Assembly: GCA_937898625.1 (NCBI GenBank)
Contig: CALEJF010000007.1
Span: forward strand, 1 to 36,049
Direction: 5' to 3'
Origin: an uncultured Clostridia bacterium
GTDB taxonomy: Bacteria > Bacillota > Clostridia > Oscillospirales > Acutalibacteraceae
DNA: 36,049 nt
The position numbers and the translations under genes are program-made. The first letter of the stretch is position 1. Every line of letters begins with the position of its first letter. The notes beneath the pieces were generated by a model that worked only from the letters and a program-made list of their open reading frames with translations, was not told where the DNA came from and made no database searches. This document shows positions 1-7,204 of the stretch, in pieces.

Positions 1-116
1 ATAAAAAGATTTATCTTAACGAAGAAAGAATTAATGGCTTAACATATGCCGACGGAACACCAATCCCAACAGGATATCACAATGTTGATGCTGAAGGTAA
101 ACTTATAATTGAATAA
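1..116 (+). CDS. C-terminal end of an unrecognised protein (5' truncated)
   Basis: The reading frame is open from the left edge and stops with TAA at 114-116, giving the last 37 residues of a protein that starts outside the window. The tail ends ...TGYHNVDAEGKLIIE. It is hydrophilic with no membrane segment or cysteine. I do not recognise the family, and too little is present to name a function. A strong hairpin terminator begins 13 bases after the stop, which supports this being the real end of a gene. Confidence 0.6.
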   Translation, partial: KKIYLNEERINGLTYADGTPIPTGYHNVDAEGKLIIE

Positions 117-128
117 ACATAAAATAGA

Positions 129-164
129 CAAGAAAGACTCCCTGTTGAAGGGAGTCTTTTCTTG
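129..164. terminator. Bidirectional intrinsic terminator between the 5' fragment and trmL
   Basis: AAAGACTCCCT (133-143) pairs with AGGGAGTCTTT (149-159) around a five-base loop. Outer CAAG/CTTG pairs extend the stem, with one bulged base. T-rich sequence follows on the plus strand and the mirrored A-tract serves the minus strand. It can therefore end both the leftmost plus-strand gene and the convergent trmL. Confidence 0.85.
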
Positions 165-178
165 CGTTATTAAAATTT

Positions 179-685
179 TTACTGTTGGTCTGCCCAGTTA
201 TAATTCCTTAATTCTCCACTTTCAAGGAGTTGTGGGTAATCCCATTGTCTTAATGTTTCATAAACACCGATTGCAACAGCATTTGAAAGATTAAGGCTTC
301 TTGCTTCGTCAATCATAGGAATTCTCACACACTTATCAGCATTTTCAAAAAGCAACTTTTCAGGTAATCCTGCTGTTTCCTTACCAAAAACAAGATATGT
401 ATTATCAGGATATTTCACATCAGAATGTCTTTTTTGTGCTTTAGTTGAAAAGTAGAAGAAATTTCCACCTTTGTTTTTTTCAAAAAAATCTTCCATAGTG
501 TCATAGTAAGTAATATCTAGCAAATACCAATAATCAAGACCAGCTCTTTTAAGTTTTTTATCATCAGGAGTAAATCCCATTTTTCCAACAAGATGTAGTC
601 TTGCACCTGTTGCTGCACAAGTCCTTGCAACATTACCTGTATTTTGTGGGATTTCAGGTTCAACCATTACTATATTCAACACCAT
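179..685 (-). CDS. trmL: tRNA (cytidine(34)-2'-O)-methyltransferase TrmL
   Basis: SPOUT-class methyltransferase of the TrmL/YibK/CspR group, which 2'-O-methylates the wobble base of leucine tRNAs using SAM. The 168 residues contain the three SPOUT knot motifs in order: NTGNVART near residue 15, LVFGKETAGLP near 100, and IPMIDEARSLNLSNAVA near 125. Length matches the family (about 155-170). I start it at ATG 685, because AAGGTG lies six bases upstream. An in-frame GTG at 694 overlaps that ribosome binding site and is less likely. It stands alone on the minus strand, convergent with the left-edge gene. Confidence 0.93.
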   Translation of the reverse strand: MVLNIVMVEPEIPQNTGNVARTCAATGARLHLVGKMGFTPDDKKLKRAGLDYWYLLDITYYDTMEDFFEKNKGGNFFYFSTKAQKRHSDVKYPDNTYLVFGKETAGLPEKLLFENADKCVRIPMIDEARSLNLSNAVAIGVYETLRQWDYPQLLESGELRNYNWADQQ

Positions 686-792
686 TTTTATCACCTTGAT
701 TTTAAAATTTTTTCTAAATAAAAGTATAACATTTTTAGAAATAATTTTAAATATAAAATTATAATTTTTTTATTTCTTTTTCTAAAAATATT

Positions 793-821
793 ATTGCTCA
801 TTAAATTTTCTTATGAGCAAT
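793..821 (+). promoter_or_regulatory. 5'-UTR hairpin just ahead of the small basic protein gene
   Basis: ATTGCTCAT (793-801) pairs perfectly with ATGAGCAAT (813-821) around an 11-base AT-rich loop. The AAGGAGGAAGG ribosome binding site begins about nine bases later. No T-tract follows, so a terminator is unlikely. A stabilising or translation-modulating leader hairpin is possible. The rest of 686-792 is extremely AT-rich, with no gene that I can support. Confidence 0.4.
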
Positions 822-843
822 CTGTGAAAAAGGAGGAAGGAAA

Positions 844-1023
844 ATGGATAAGAAGCAAGTTGGTAAAGTTGTAGGTGCAACTATGCTTGCTGGTACAGCA
901 GCGATGGCAGTAACAAGTTCAATGACTGACAAAAACACAAAAAAGAAGATGAAGAAAACTGCAAAAAAGGCAATGAACACAGTTAACAATGTAGTCGACA
1001 ATGTGAATAAAATGATGAAATAA
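844..1023 (+). CDS. Small basic protein of unknown function (59 aa)
   Basis: A short frame of 59 residues starts at ATG 844, with a very strong AAGGAGGAAGG site ending four bases earlier. It stops at 1021, and the next gene follows 11 bases later with its AAGGTG site touching this stop. The protein has a short moderately hydrophobic N-terminal half (GKVVGATMLAGTAAMAV). Its C-terminal half is lysine-rich and polar, with a heptad-like VNNVVDNVNKMMK end. It resembles the general YtxH-like layout of small envelope or stress proteins, but I see no specific family signature. Codon use matches the neighbours. The strong ribosome binding site makes it likely to be translated. Confidence 0.7.
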   Translation: MDKKQVGKVVGATMLAGTAAMAVTSSMTDKNTKKKMKKTAKKAMNTVNNVVDNVNKMMK

Positions 1024-1034
1024 GGTGCTTTGAA

Positions 1035-1910
1035 ATGAAAAGTGTATTGAAAGTATTCATTGTAGCAACTTGTTTTTCATTGTTATGTTCTTGCGAAAGG
1101 TTCAAAACACCAAAATATGAAAAGGTGACGGAGGAAACTGTAACAGAAGAACAAAACACGAAATTACAACCTGGTACAACAGTAAATGTCGCACCTATGG
1201 CAAGTAACCTGAATGAAAAGAAATCTCATAGTTACGGTGTAGCGAAAGATGGTAAACCTAATGAAATATCAGTGAATGCCCAGAAATATTTTGAAAGCAA
1301 TAATTTTAAAGCATTCTGTCTAGACAATATAACAAATAAAAAAGTAATGTATTTGACTTTTGACTGTGGGTATGAAAATGGCTACACATCTAAAATTCTT
1401 GATGTACTGAAGCAAAAAAGAGTTAATGCTGCATTTTTTTGCACATTACCACAGGTTAAAGAAAATCCTGATTTAATCAAAAGGATGATTGATGAAGGGC
1501 ATATTGTTGGAAATCACTCTGTAACGCATCCATCCTTTGCTGAAATTTCTGTTGAGCAGATGAAAAATGAAATAAAAGGAATGGAAAGCTATTTAAAGAG
1601 TAATTTTAATTATACCGAACCCTATTTTAGATTTCCAAAAGGGGAGTATACGGATACTGCATTAAAAACAGTTGAAGAATTAGGCTATACAAGCGTTTTT
1701 TGGTCTTTGGCTTATGCCGATTGGGATTTGAATAACCAAAAAGGTGAACAATATGCCTTTGATAAAGTAACATCGCGTTTTCATCCTGGTGCAGTAATAC
1801 TCTTGCACTCTGTTTCACCTGATAATGCTAATGCCTTGGGCAGAATTATTGATGAGGCAAGAAAGCAAGGATACGAATTCTGCTCTTTAAGAGAATATAT
1901 GTCGAATTAA
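1035..1910 (+). CDS. pdaA: Polysaccharide deacetylase, PdaA-type (lipoprotein)
   Basis: NodB-fold deacetylase of the delta-lactam (PdaA) type, which removes acetyl groups from N-acetylmuramic acid during spore cortex formation. Residues 1-20 form a lipoprotein signal ending LLCSC, with Cys20 as the likely lipidated residue. A spacer of about 80 residues leads to the catalytic domain. That domain has TFDCGYEN (motif 1, where the family usually has TFDDG or TFDNG), NHSVTHPS (metal-binding His motif), RFPKGEY, and a terminal LLHSVSPDNA. The Cys in motif 1 is unusual, but the aspartate before it is kept. The SASP gene lies 94 bp downstream, which fits forespore or cortex expression. Length of 291 is normal. 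ATG 1035 is supported by AAGGTG. Confidence 0.85.
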   Translation: MKSVLKVFIVATCFSLLCSCERFKTPKYEKVTEETVTEEQNTKLQPGTTVNVAPMASNLNEKKSHSYGVAKDGKPNEISVNAQKYFESNNFKAFCLDNITNKKVMYLTFDCGYENGYTSKILDVLKQKRVNAAFFCTLPQVKENPDLIKRMIDEGHIVGNHSVTHPSFAEISVEQMKNEIKGMESYLKSNFNYTEPYFRFPKGEYTDTALKTVEELGYTSVFWSLAYADWDLNNQKGEQYAFDKVTSRFHPGAVILLHSVSPDNANALGRIIDEARKQGYEFCSLREYMSN

Positions 1911-1964
1911 CAAAAATTTTCAATAATATTAAATCATAAAATGATAACACTACTATTGCAAACG

Positions 1965-1987
1965 CAATTAATATATAAAATTAATTG
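1965..1987 (+). promoter_or_regulatory. 5'-UTR hairpin ahead of the SASP gene
   Basis: CAATTAAT (1965-1972) pairs with ATTAATTG (1980-1987) around a seven-base loop. The AAGGGGTG ribosome binding site starts four bases later. The stem is AT-only apart from its end pair, so it is weak. The position relative to the ribosome binding site mirrors the hairpin at 793-821. Confidence 0.3.
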
Positions 1988-2004
1988 ATAAGGGGTGTAT
2001 TCAG

Positions 2005-2199
2005 ATGGCAAGAAGTAATAAAAGCGTAGTGCCAGAGGCACGTGAAGCTCTTAATCGTTTCAAGATGGAAGCTGCATCAGAAGTTGGCGTAAATCTTAAA
2101 AACGGCTACAATGGTGACCTTACTTCAAAGCAGGCAGGTTCTGTTGGCGGTCAGATGGTTAAAAAGATGATTAAGTCATACGAAGAAAATATGAAATAA
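2005..2199 (+). CDS. Alpha/beta-type small acid-soluble spore protein (SASP)
   Basis: SASPs coat and protect spore DNA and are degraded by the GPR protease at germination. The 64 residues match the family layout. An N-terminal helix (VPEAREALNRFKMEAASEVG) includes the GPR-cleavage-like segment EAASEVGV, followed by the central GYNGDLTSKQAGSVGGQMV and a basic C-terminal helix. A GGGGTG ribosome binding site precedes ATG 2005, and an intrinsic terminator follows directly, so it is probably monocistronic. It is the clearest evidence in the window that the organism forms endospores. I could not identify a convincing sigma-G promoter in the 94-bp gap. Confidence 0.95.
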   Translation: MARSNKSVVPEAREALNRFKMEAASEVGVNLKNGYNGDLTSKQAGSVGGQMVKKMIKSYEENMK

Positions 2200-2220
2200 C
2201 CTATTTTGAAAAGTTTTTTA

Positions 2221-2257
2221 GGACCCGATGGGAAATATCCTGTCGGGTTCGATTTTT
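2221..2257 (+). terminator. Intrinsic terminator after the SASP gene
   Basis: GGACCCGATGGG (2221-2232) pairs with CCTGTCGGGTTC (2239-2250), with wobble pairs in the middle and near the base. The loop is AAATAT, and GATTTTT follows. It separates the SASP gene from the hprK promoter. Confidence 0.85.
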
Positions 2258-2289
2258 AACAATTTTTTTAAATAAATTATAAAAAAGTC

Positions 2290-2318
2290 TTGGAAAATTT
2301 ATTATAATGTTATATAAT
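2290..2318 (+). promoter_or_regulatory. Sigma-A-type promoter for the hprK run
   Basis: TTGGAA (2290-2295), a 17-base spacer, then a perfect TATAAT (2313-2318). It lies 37 bases ahead of the chosen hprK start and directly after the SASP terminator. It probably drives the compact run that follows. Confidence 0.65.
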
Positions 2319-2355
2319 ATTTTAAATATATTTGTATAAAGGGGAGGTAGGCGTT

Positions 2356-3324
2356 TTGGCATCAAAATATTCTGTTTCTTTGGAAAAAATAATTAATGAA
2401 TTTGGTTTTGAAACAATATATTTACCATGTGACGCATCTGAACTTTCAATAACATCTCAAGAGGTAAATAGACCTGGTCTTTTACTTGCAGGTAACGATA
2501 AATATTTTGACCCTGCAAGAGTTCAATATTTAGGTTTCTCGGAGTTTGAATTTGTAAAATCCTTTGATAAAGATAAGCAACTTGAATGTATGGAGCGTCT
2601 TTTCAGTAAGCAACCATCAGTTGTTATTATTACAAGAAGTCTTGAACCTCTTGATGGTATGGTTGAATATGCAAAAAAATATCGTGTTCCTGTTTTAAGA
2701 ACAGCGGAGGCAACATCTGCAAGTATGTCAACACTTATTTACTTCCTTGGTACTGCATTAGCACCTCGAATTACTCGTCACGGTGTTCTTGTTGAGGTTT
2801 ACGGTGAAGGTGTTTTGATTGTCGGTGACAGCGGTGTTGGTAAAAGTGAAACTGCCATTGAACTTATAAAACGTGGTCATCGTCTTATTGCTGATGATGC
2901 AGTTGAAATAAGAAAAGCATCTGCTAAAACTCTTGTAGGCTCGGCTCCTGACAATATCCGTCATTTTATTGAACTTCGTGGTATTGGTATTATCAATGCC
3001 CGTCGTCTTTTTGGTATGGGTGCTGTTAAAATGACTGAGAAAATTAATATGGTTATTCAGCTTGAACCATGGGATAGTTCAAAGGTTTATGACCGTATGG
3101 GATTAGATAATGAGTACATAAATATTATGGATGTCAAGATTCCGTTAACTGTTGTACCGGTAAAACCCGGTAGAAATCTTGCAGTTATTATTGAGTGTGC
3201 TGCTATGAATAACAGACAGAAGAAAATGGGATATAATGCTGCTAGAGAGCTTCTTCATCATCTTGGTATGGATGAGGGTTACGAGCCAAAAGCCCACGAA
3301 ATTGACATTTGGCAAAACTACTAA
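2356..3324 (+). CDS. hprK: HPr kinase/phosphorylase
   Basis: Bifunctional enzyme that phosphorylates HPr at a serine and reverses the reaction, controlling carbon catabolite repression in Firmicutes. The Walker A loop GDSGVGKSETAIELI is near residue 157, and the family signature continues as RGHRLIADDAVEI. The C-terminal half carries ELRGIGIINARRLFG. I start it at TTG 2356, because AAAGGGGAGG ends eight bases upstream; an upstream TTG at 2332 would place that site inside the gene. The resulting 322 residues fit the family (about 310). It opens a tightly packed run, and murB starts 20 bases after its stop. Confidence 0.94.
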   Translation: MASKYSVSLEKIINEFGFETIYLPCDASELSITSQEVNRPGLLLAGNDKYFDPARVQYLGFSEFEFVKSFDKDKQLECMERLFSKQPSVVIITRSLEPLDGMVEYAKKYRVPVLRTAEATSASMSTLIYFLGTALAPRITRHGVLVEVYGEGVLIVGDSGVGKSETAIELIKRGHRLIADDAVEIRKASAKTLVGSAPDNIRHFIELRGIGIINARRLFGMGAVKMTEKINMVIQLEPWDSSKVYDRMGLDNEYINIMDVKIPLTVVPVKPGRNLAVIIECAAMNNRQKKMGYNAARELLHHLGMDEGYEPKAHEIDIWQNY

Positions 3325-3344
3325 TACAGAAAGAAGGAAAATCA

Positions 3345-4250
3345 GTGTATAAAGAAATTGCGTTATTTGCTGAAAATCAGGGTGCAAATGTAGAGTTTAA
3401 TGCACCAATGAAAAAATATACAAGTTTCAAATGTGGCGGTAATGCAAGTCTTTTGATTATACCTGATTCTGTCAATTCTTTACAAAAGATTATTTCATTT
3501 TGTTATTCAAAAAATGTAAAGCCGTTGATTATAGGTAATGGCTCAAATCTTTTAATTACTGATAATGGAATTGACAATGTAGTAATTAAAATCGGCTCAA
3601 AAATGTCAAAGATAGAACTTATTGACGAAACAACAATATATTGCGAAGCAGGTGCATCATTAAAAAGCCTTTGTATGTTTGCACTTGATAATTCACTTTC
3701 AGGACTTGAGTTTGCCTATGGTATTCCCGGTACATTAGGCGGTGCTGTCTATATGAACGCAGGAGCTTATGGTGGAGAAATGAAAGATGTGTTATTCTCG
3801 TGTGAACATATTGATACAGATGGAAATATAGGGGAATTATCACAGAATGAACTTAATTTAAGATATCGTGGAAGTGCATATGCTGACAATGGTTTTACAG
3901 TTGTTTCTGCAATTATGAAACTAAAAAAAGCTAATAAAAATGATATTAAAACAGCTATGGATGATAAACTGGGAAGACGAAAAGATAAGCAACCACTGGA
4001 ATATCCAAGCGCAGGAAGTACTTTTAAAAGACCTGAAGGCTATTTCGCAGGAACGCTTATTGAAGAGAGTGGACTGAAAGGTTATACTGTTGGTGGAGCA
4101 CAGGTAAGCGAAAAACACGCAGGTTTTGTTATAAATAAAAACAATGCCACTGCAACAGATGTAATTACTCTTATTAAAGATGTTCAAAAAATTGTTTTTG
4201 AAAAGCACGGAGTAATGCTTGAGACAGAAGTAAAAATAATTGGCAGTTAG
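3345..4250 (+). CDS. murB: UDP-N-acetylenolpyruvoylglucosamine reductase MurB
   Basis: FAD and NADPH enzyme that reduces the enolpyruvyl product of MurA to UDP-N-acetylmuramate in the cytoplasm. Motifs in order: YTSFKCGGNA, LIIGNGSNLL, GIPGTLGGAVYMNAGAYGG (FAD site), RYRGSAY, and PSAGSTFKRPEG carrying the catalytic serine. It ends with SGLKGYTVGGAQVSEKHAGF. Its 301 residues are typical of the short Gram-positive class. I chose GTG 3345, six bases after AAGAAGGA. A frame extending to TTG 3309 would overlap hprK and has no better site. Confidence 0.94.
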   Translation: MYKEIALFAENQGANVEFNAPMKKYTSFKCGGNASLLIIPDSVNSLQKIISFCYSKNVKPLIIGNGSNLLITDNGIDNVVIKIGSKMSKIELIDETTIYCEAGASLKSLCMFALDNSLSGLEFAYGIPGTLGGAVYMNAGAYGGEMKDVLFSCEHIDTDGNIGELSQNELNLRYRGSAYADNGFTVVSAIMKLKKANKNDIKTAMDDKLGRRKDKQPLEYPSAGSTFKRPEGYFAGTLIEESGLKGYTVGGAQVSEKHAGFVINKNNATATDVITLIKDVQKIVFEKHGVMLETEVKIIGS

Positions 4251-4270
4251 TTGGCAAAGGAGATACACAT

Positions 4271-5131
4271 ATGCAACTTGTAATTGTAACCGGAATGTCC
4301 GGTGCGGGAAAATCAAGAGTTATTGACTCATTAGAGGACATCGGTTTCTTCTGCGTGGATAATATGACACCAAAACTTATGCCTACATTTGTTCAGATAC
4401 TTAACGATTCTGCTGAAAAAAGAGAAAAAGTAGCAATTGTTGCCGATGTGCGACTTGGCGGTTCATTTTCAAGCCTTTTTTCAGCACTTGAAGAACTTAA
4501 ATCTATGGGATGTGAGTATAGAGTTCTTTTTGTGGATGCCGATAATGATGTTATTATCCGCAGATATCAAGAGACAAGAAGAAAGCACCCTCTTTCAAAA
4601 TTTGATGAATCAAAATCCTTATTAGATATTATTTTGCAAGAACGAGAAATGATTAAAGGTGCAAGGGATATTGCTGATTATGTTATTGATTCATCGTATC
4701 TATCTATCTCCCAACTTAAAGAACGAGTTGCAACGCTTTTCTTTGAAGATGTTTCAAGAACAATGAAAATCAGTGTGTTATCTTTTGGTTTTAAATATGG
4801 TTCACCAAAGGATTCAGACCTTGTATTTGATGTAAGATGTTTGCCAAATCCTTTTTATGTACCAGAACTTAAACATCAGACAGGACTTGATAAGCCTGTT
4901 TACGATTATGTTATGAGTTTTGATGAAGCAAAGGGTCTTGAGCCAAAACTTCTCGATTTAATTTCATATCTTGTGCCTTTATATAGAAGCGAGGGCAAAA
5001 GTCAACTTACTATTTCTGTTGGGTGCACAGGCGGTAAGCATCGTTCAGTTGTGTTTGCCGAAAAAGTTTATAATAAGATAAAAGAAGACGGATTTAATGT
5101 ATCTGTTTATCATAGAGATATAAATAGATAA
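4271..5131 (+). CDS. rapZ: RapZ/YvcJ-family nucleotide-binding protein
   Basis: P-loop protein of the RapZ (YvcJ) family, which binds nucleotides. In enterobacteria it is the RNase adapter controlling GlmZ and hence glucosamine-6-phosphate synthesis; the role in Firmicutes is less clear. Walker A GMSGAGKS spans residues 8-15, and VDADNDVIIRRYQETRR lies centrally. The C-terminal domain has SVGCTGGKHRSV. AAAGGAG lies ahead of ATG 4271. It sits between murB and whiA, as is usual, but the yvcK gene often found between rapZ and whiA is absent. Confidence 0.92.
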   Translation: MQLVIVTGMSGAGKSRVIDSLEDIGFFCVDNMTPKLMPTFVQILNDSAEKREKVAIVADVRLGGSFSSLFSALEELKSMGCEYRVLFVDADNDVIIRRYQETRRKHPLSKFDESKSLLDIILQEREMIKGARDIADYVIDSSYLSISQLKERVATLFFEDVSRTMKISVLSFGFKYGSPKDSDLVFDVRCLPNPFYVPELKHQTGLDKPVYDYVMSFDEAKGLEPKLLDLISYLVPLYRSEGKSQLTISVGCTGGKHRSVVFAEKVYNKIKEDGFNVSVYHRDINR

Positions 5132-5143
5132 AGGGTTTTAGAC

Positions 5144-6049
5144 ATGTCATTTTCATCCGATGTAAAAAATGAAATATTATCCATAGAAATTGAAAACGAA
5201 TGTTGTCTTCATGCATTTGCTTATGGAATAATGCTTTTTTCTAGAGCTTTTTCCTATTATGATATGTATCTTATGACAGAACATAGTGGAGTTGCAGAAA
5301 AGTATTCTGAACTTGTGGAAAAAGTTTGTGGAGTTAAGCCTAATTTTATAAAATCAGATGCAGGAAAATATAAGGTTGAAGTTGTTAATAAAGAAGACAG
5401 ACTAAAAGTTCTTAAAACCTTTGGATATGATAGAAAAAATGGTGCTTCTAGAATTAATTGGAGCAATTTTGCAGATGAATGTTGTAAAATTGCTTTCTTA
5501 AAAGGTGCATTCTTAACTTGTGGTACCGTTAATGACCCGAATAAGAATTACCACCTTGAGTTTGTCGTACCATATCTTAATTTAAGCCGTGACCTTAATT
5601 TGTTTATAAATGATTATGAAGATTTGACTGTTGTTCCAAAAAGCATAACTCGAAACTCTAACTATGTAATTTATTTTAAAGACAGCGAGTCCATTGAAGA
5701 TATGCTTACAGTTATGGGGGCATTTAACTCATCCCTTGAAATAATGGGGGTTAAGATGTATAAAGATGTCCGCAATAATGTTAATCGTAAACTAAATTTT
5801 GAAAATGCAAATCTTGACAAAACAATTTCTGCAGCATCAAAGCAGACAGATGCAATATTACATATAAAAAATTCGGTGGGACTCTCTTATCTTTCCGAAG
5901 ATTTAAGAGAGATTGCAGAACTAAGAATTGAAAATCCTGATATGTCATTACGCGAATTGGGAAACAGCTTAACTAATCCGCTTTCCCGTTCAGGTGTAAA
6001 CCATAGATTACAAAAATTGTGTGAGATTGCAAAAGAACTTAAAAAGTAG
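5144..6049 (+). CDS. whiA: DNA-binding protein WhiA
   Basis: WhiA combines a LAGLIDADG-homing-endonuclease-like N-terminal domain with a C-terminal helix-turn-helix. It regulates sporulation and division genes in Streptomyces and influences division and chromosome segregation in Bacillus. The N-terminal part begins MSFSSDVKNEIL, as in the family, and AFLKGAFLTCGTVNDP is the LAGLIDADG-like core. The C-terminal domain has LRELGNSLTNPLSRSGVNHR, the HTH signature. Length of 301 is normal. It starts 13 bases after rapZ. Confidence 0.94.
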   Translation: MSFSSDVKNEILSIEIENECCLHAFAYGIMLFSRAFSYYDMYLMTEHSGVAEKYSELVEKVCGVKPNFIKSDAGKYKVEVVNKEDRLKVLKTFGYDRKNGASRINWSNFADECCKIAFLKGAFLTCGTVNDPNKNYHLEFVVPYLNLSRDLNLFINDYEDLTVVPKSITRNSNYVIYFKDSESIEDMLTVMGAFNSSLEIMGVKMYKDVRNNVNRKLNFENANLDKTISAASKQTDAILHIKNSVGLSYLSEDLREIAELRIENPDMSLRELGNSLTNPLSRSGVNHRLQKLCEIAKELKK

Positions 6050-6057
6050 GTGCTTAT

Positions 6058-6663
6058 GTGAGAAAAGAAGAAAATTATTCAATTACCTTTGATACAGATA
6101 AAGATAAAATGCCAATTGCTACTAAAAAAAGTGTATGGAATTTCGTATATGGCTGGCTTGATTCCTTGGTGTTTGCCATTATCCTTATACTTGTAGTTTT
6201 TGTTTTTATGTTTAGAATCGTTGGTGTTGTTGGCGATTCAATGAACCCTACTCTTAATAGTGGTGAATGGTTAGCGGTCAAGGCAATCAATACAACTATA
6301 AACAGAGGCGACATTGTTATTGTGACTCAGCCTAATGAGATTAACGAGCCCTTGGTTAAACGCGTAATTGCTGTTGGCGGAGATACTATTGATATTGATT
6401 TCAACAGAGGCGAAGTAAAAGTTAACAATGAAATTCTTGACGAGCCATATATTATGGATTTAACCAAAAGGCGAGGCGATTTTTCAGGTCCTGTAACTAT
6501 TCCTGAAGGTTATGTTTTTGTAATGGGTGATAATCGCAACGATTCATTGGATAGCCGTTTTAATTCGGTTGGTTTAATTGATGAAAGATACATTCTTGGT
6601 GTAGCAGAATTCAGATTTTACCCGTTTGATAATTTGGAGATAGAGAATAATGAACAAGAATAA
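6058..6663 (+). CDS. lepB: Signal peptidase I (first of a tandem pair)
   Basis: Membrane-bound Ser/Lys protease that cleaves signal peptides from exported proteins. One membrane segment spans about residues 35-55. The catalytic serine is Ser61 in GDSMNPTL and the general base is Lys101 in KRVIAVGGD. The conserved MGDNRNDSLDSR box is near residue 160. Its 201 residues suit the Gram-positive SipS group. GTG 6058 is the start, since the overlapping ATG reads straight into TGA. Its last 14 bases overlap the second signal peptidase gene, implying coupled translation. Confidence 0.92.
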   Translation: MRKEENYSITFDTDKDKMPIATKKSVWNFVYGWLDSLVFAIILILVVFVFMFRIVGVVGDSMNPTLNSGEWLAVKAINTTINRGDIVIVTQPNEINEPLVKRVIAVGGDTIDIDFNRGEVKVNNEILDEPYIMDLTKRRGDFSGPVTIPEGYVFVMGDNRNDSLDSRFNSVGLIDERYILGVAEFRFYPFDNLEIENNEQE

Positions 6664-7204
6664 GTTACTGACAAGTGTATATGATTTTGCGTCAACGGTT
6701 TTATCATCTGTTTTAGTAATCTGTGTAATATTTACTTTGTTTTTCAAAGTTTCAACTGTAAGTGGACAATCAATGGAAAATACTCTTTATAACGGAGATA
6801 CTTTAATTGTCAGTGCAATTGCAAAAAATATTGAATATGGTGATGTTGTAATTATCTCTCAACCAAATGCTTATAGTAAGGTTCTTATTAAAAGAGTAAT
6901 TGCGGTTGGCGGACAAACTGTTGAATTTGATTATGAAAAAGGCTCTGTTTCTGTTGACGGAATTGTTTTAAATGAACATTATATTAAAGAGGATATGGTT
7001 GTATCTCCTTTAATGCAAAATAAGTTTGTTGTCCCAGAGGGGAAATTGTTTGTTATGGGTGATAATCGTAATCATTCAGCTGATAGCCGTGACATTGGTG
7101 TTGGTATGATTGATGAGGATTATATTATAGGTAAAGTTCTGTACAGACTTGGTGACAAGGAATTATTTAATTCCGACTTTAAGGAGATTAAAGATGGCAG
7201 ATAA
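6650..7204 (+). CDS. lepB: Signal peptidase I (second of a tandem pair)
   Basis: Paralogue of the preceding gene. A membrane segment spans about residues 15-33. The catalytic Ser41 is in SGQSMENTL, Lys81 is in KRVIAVGGQ, and the box MGDNRNHSADSR follows. At 184 residues it is shorter, lacking the roughly 20-residue cytosolic N-terminal leader of the first copy. The two copies have clearly diverged outside the motifs, so this is an old duplication, and both keep the catalytic dyad. It overlaps the start of rbgA by 11 bases. Confidence 0.92.
   Translation: MNKNKLLTSVYDFASTVLSSVLVICVIFTLFFKVSTVSGQSMENTLYNGDTLIVSAIAKNIEYGDVVIISQPNAYSKVLIKRVIAVGGQTVEFDYEKGSVSVDGIVLNEHYIKEDMVVSPLMQNKFVVPEGKLFVMGDNRNHSADSRDIGVGMIDEDYIIGKVLYRLGDKELFNSDFKEIKDGR

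Noticed and set aside
801..1001. Minus-strand frame of 66 codons
   Set aside because: It is the antisense of the small basic protein and translates to a Phe/Val-rich string with no ribosome binding site.
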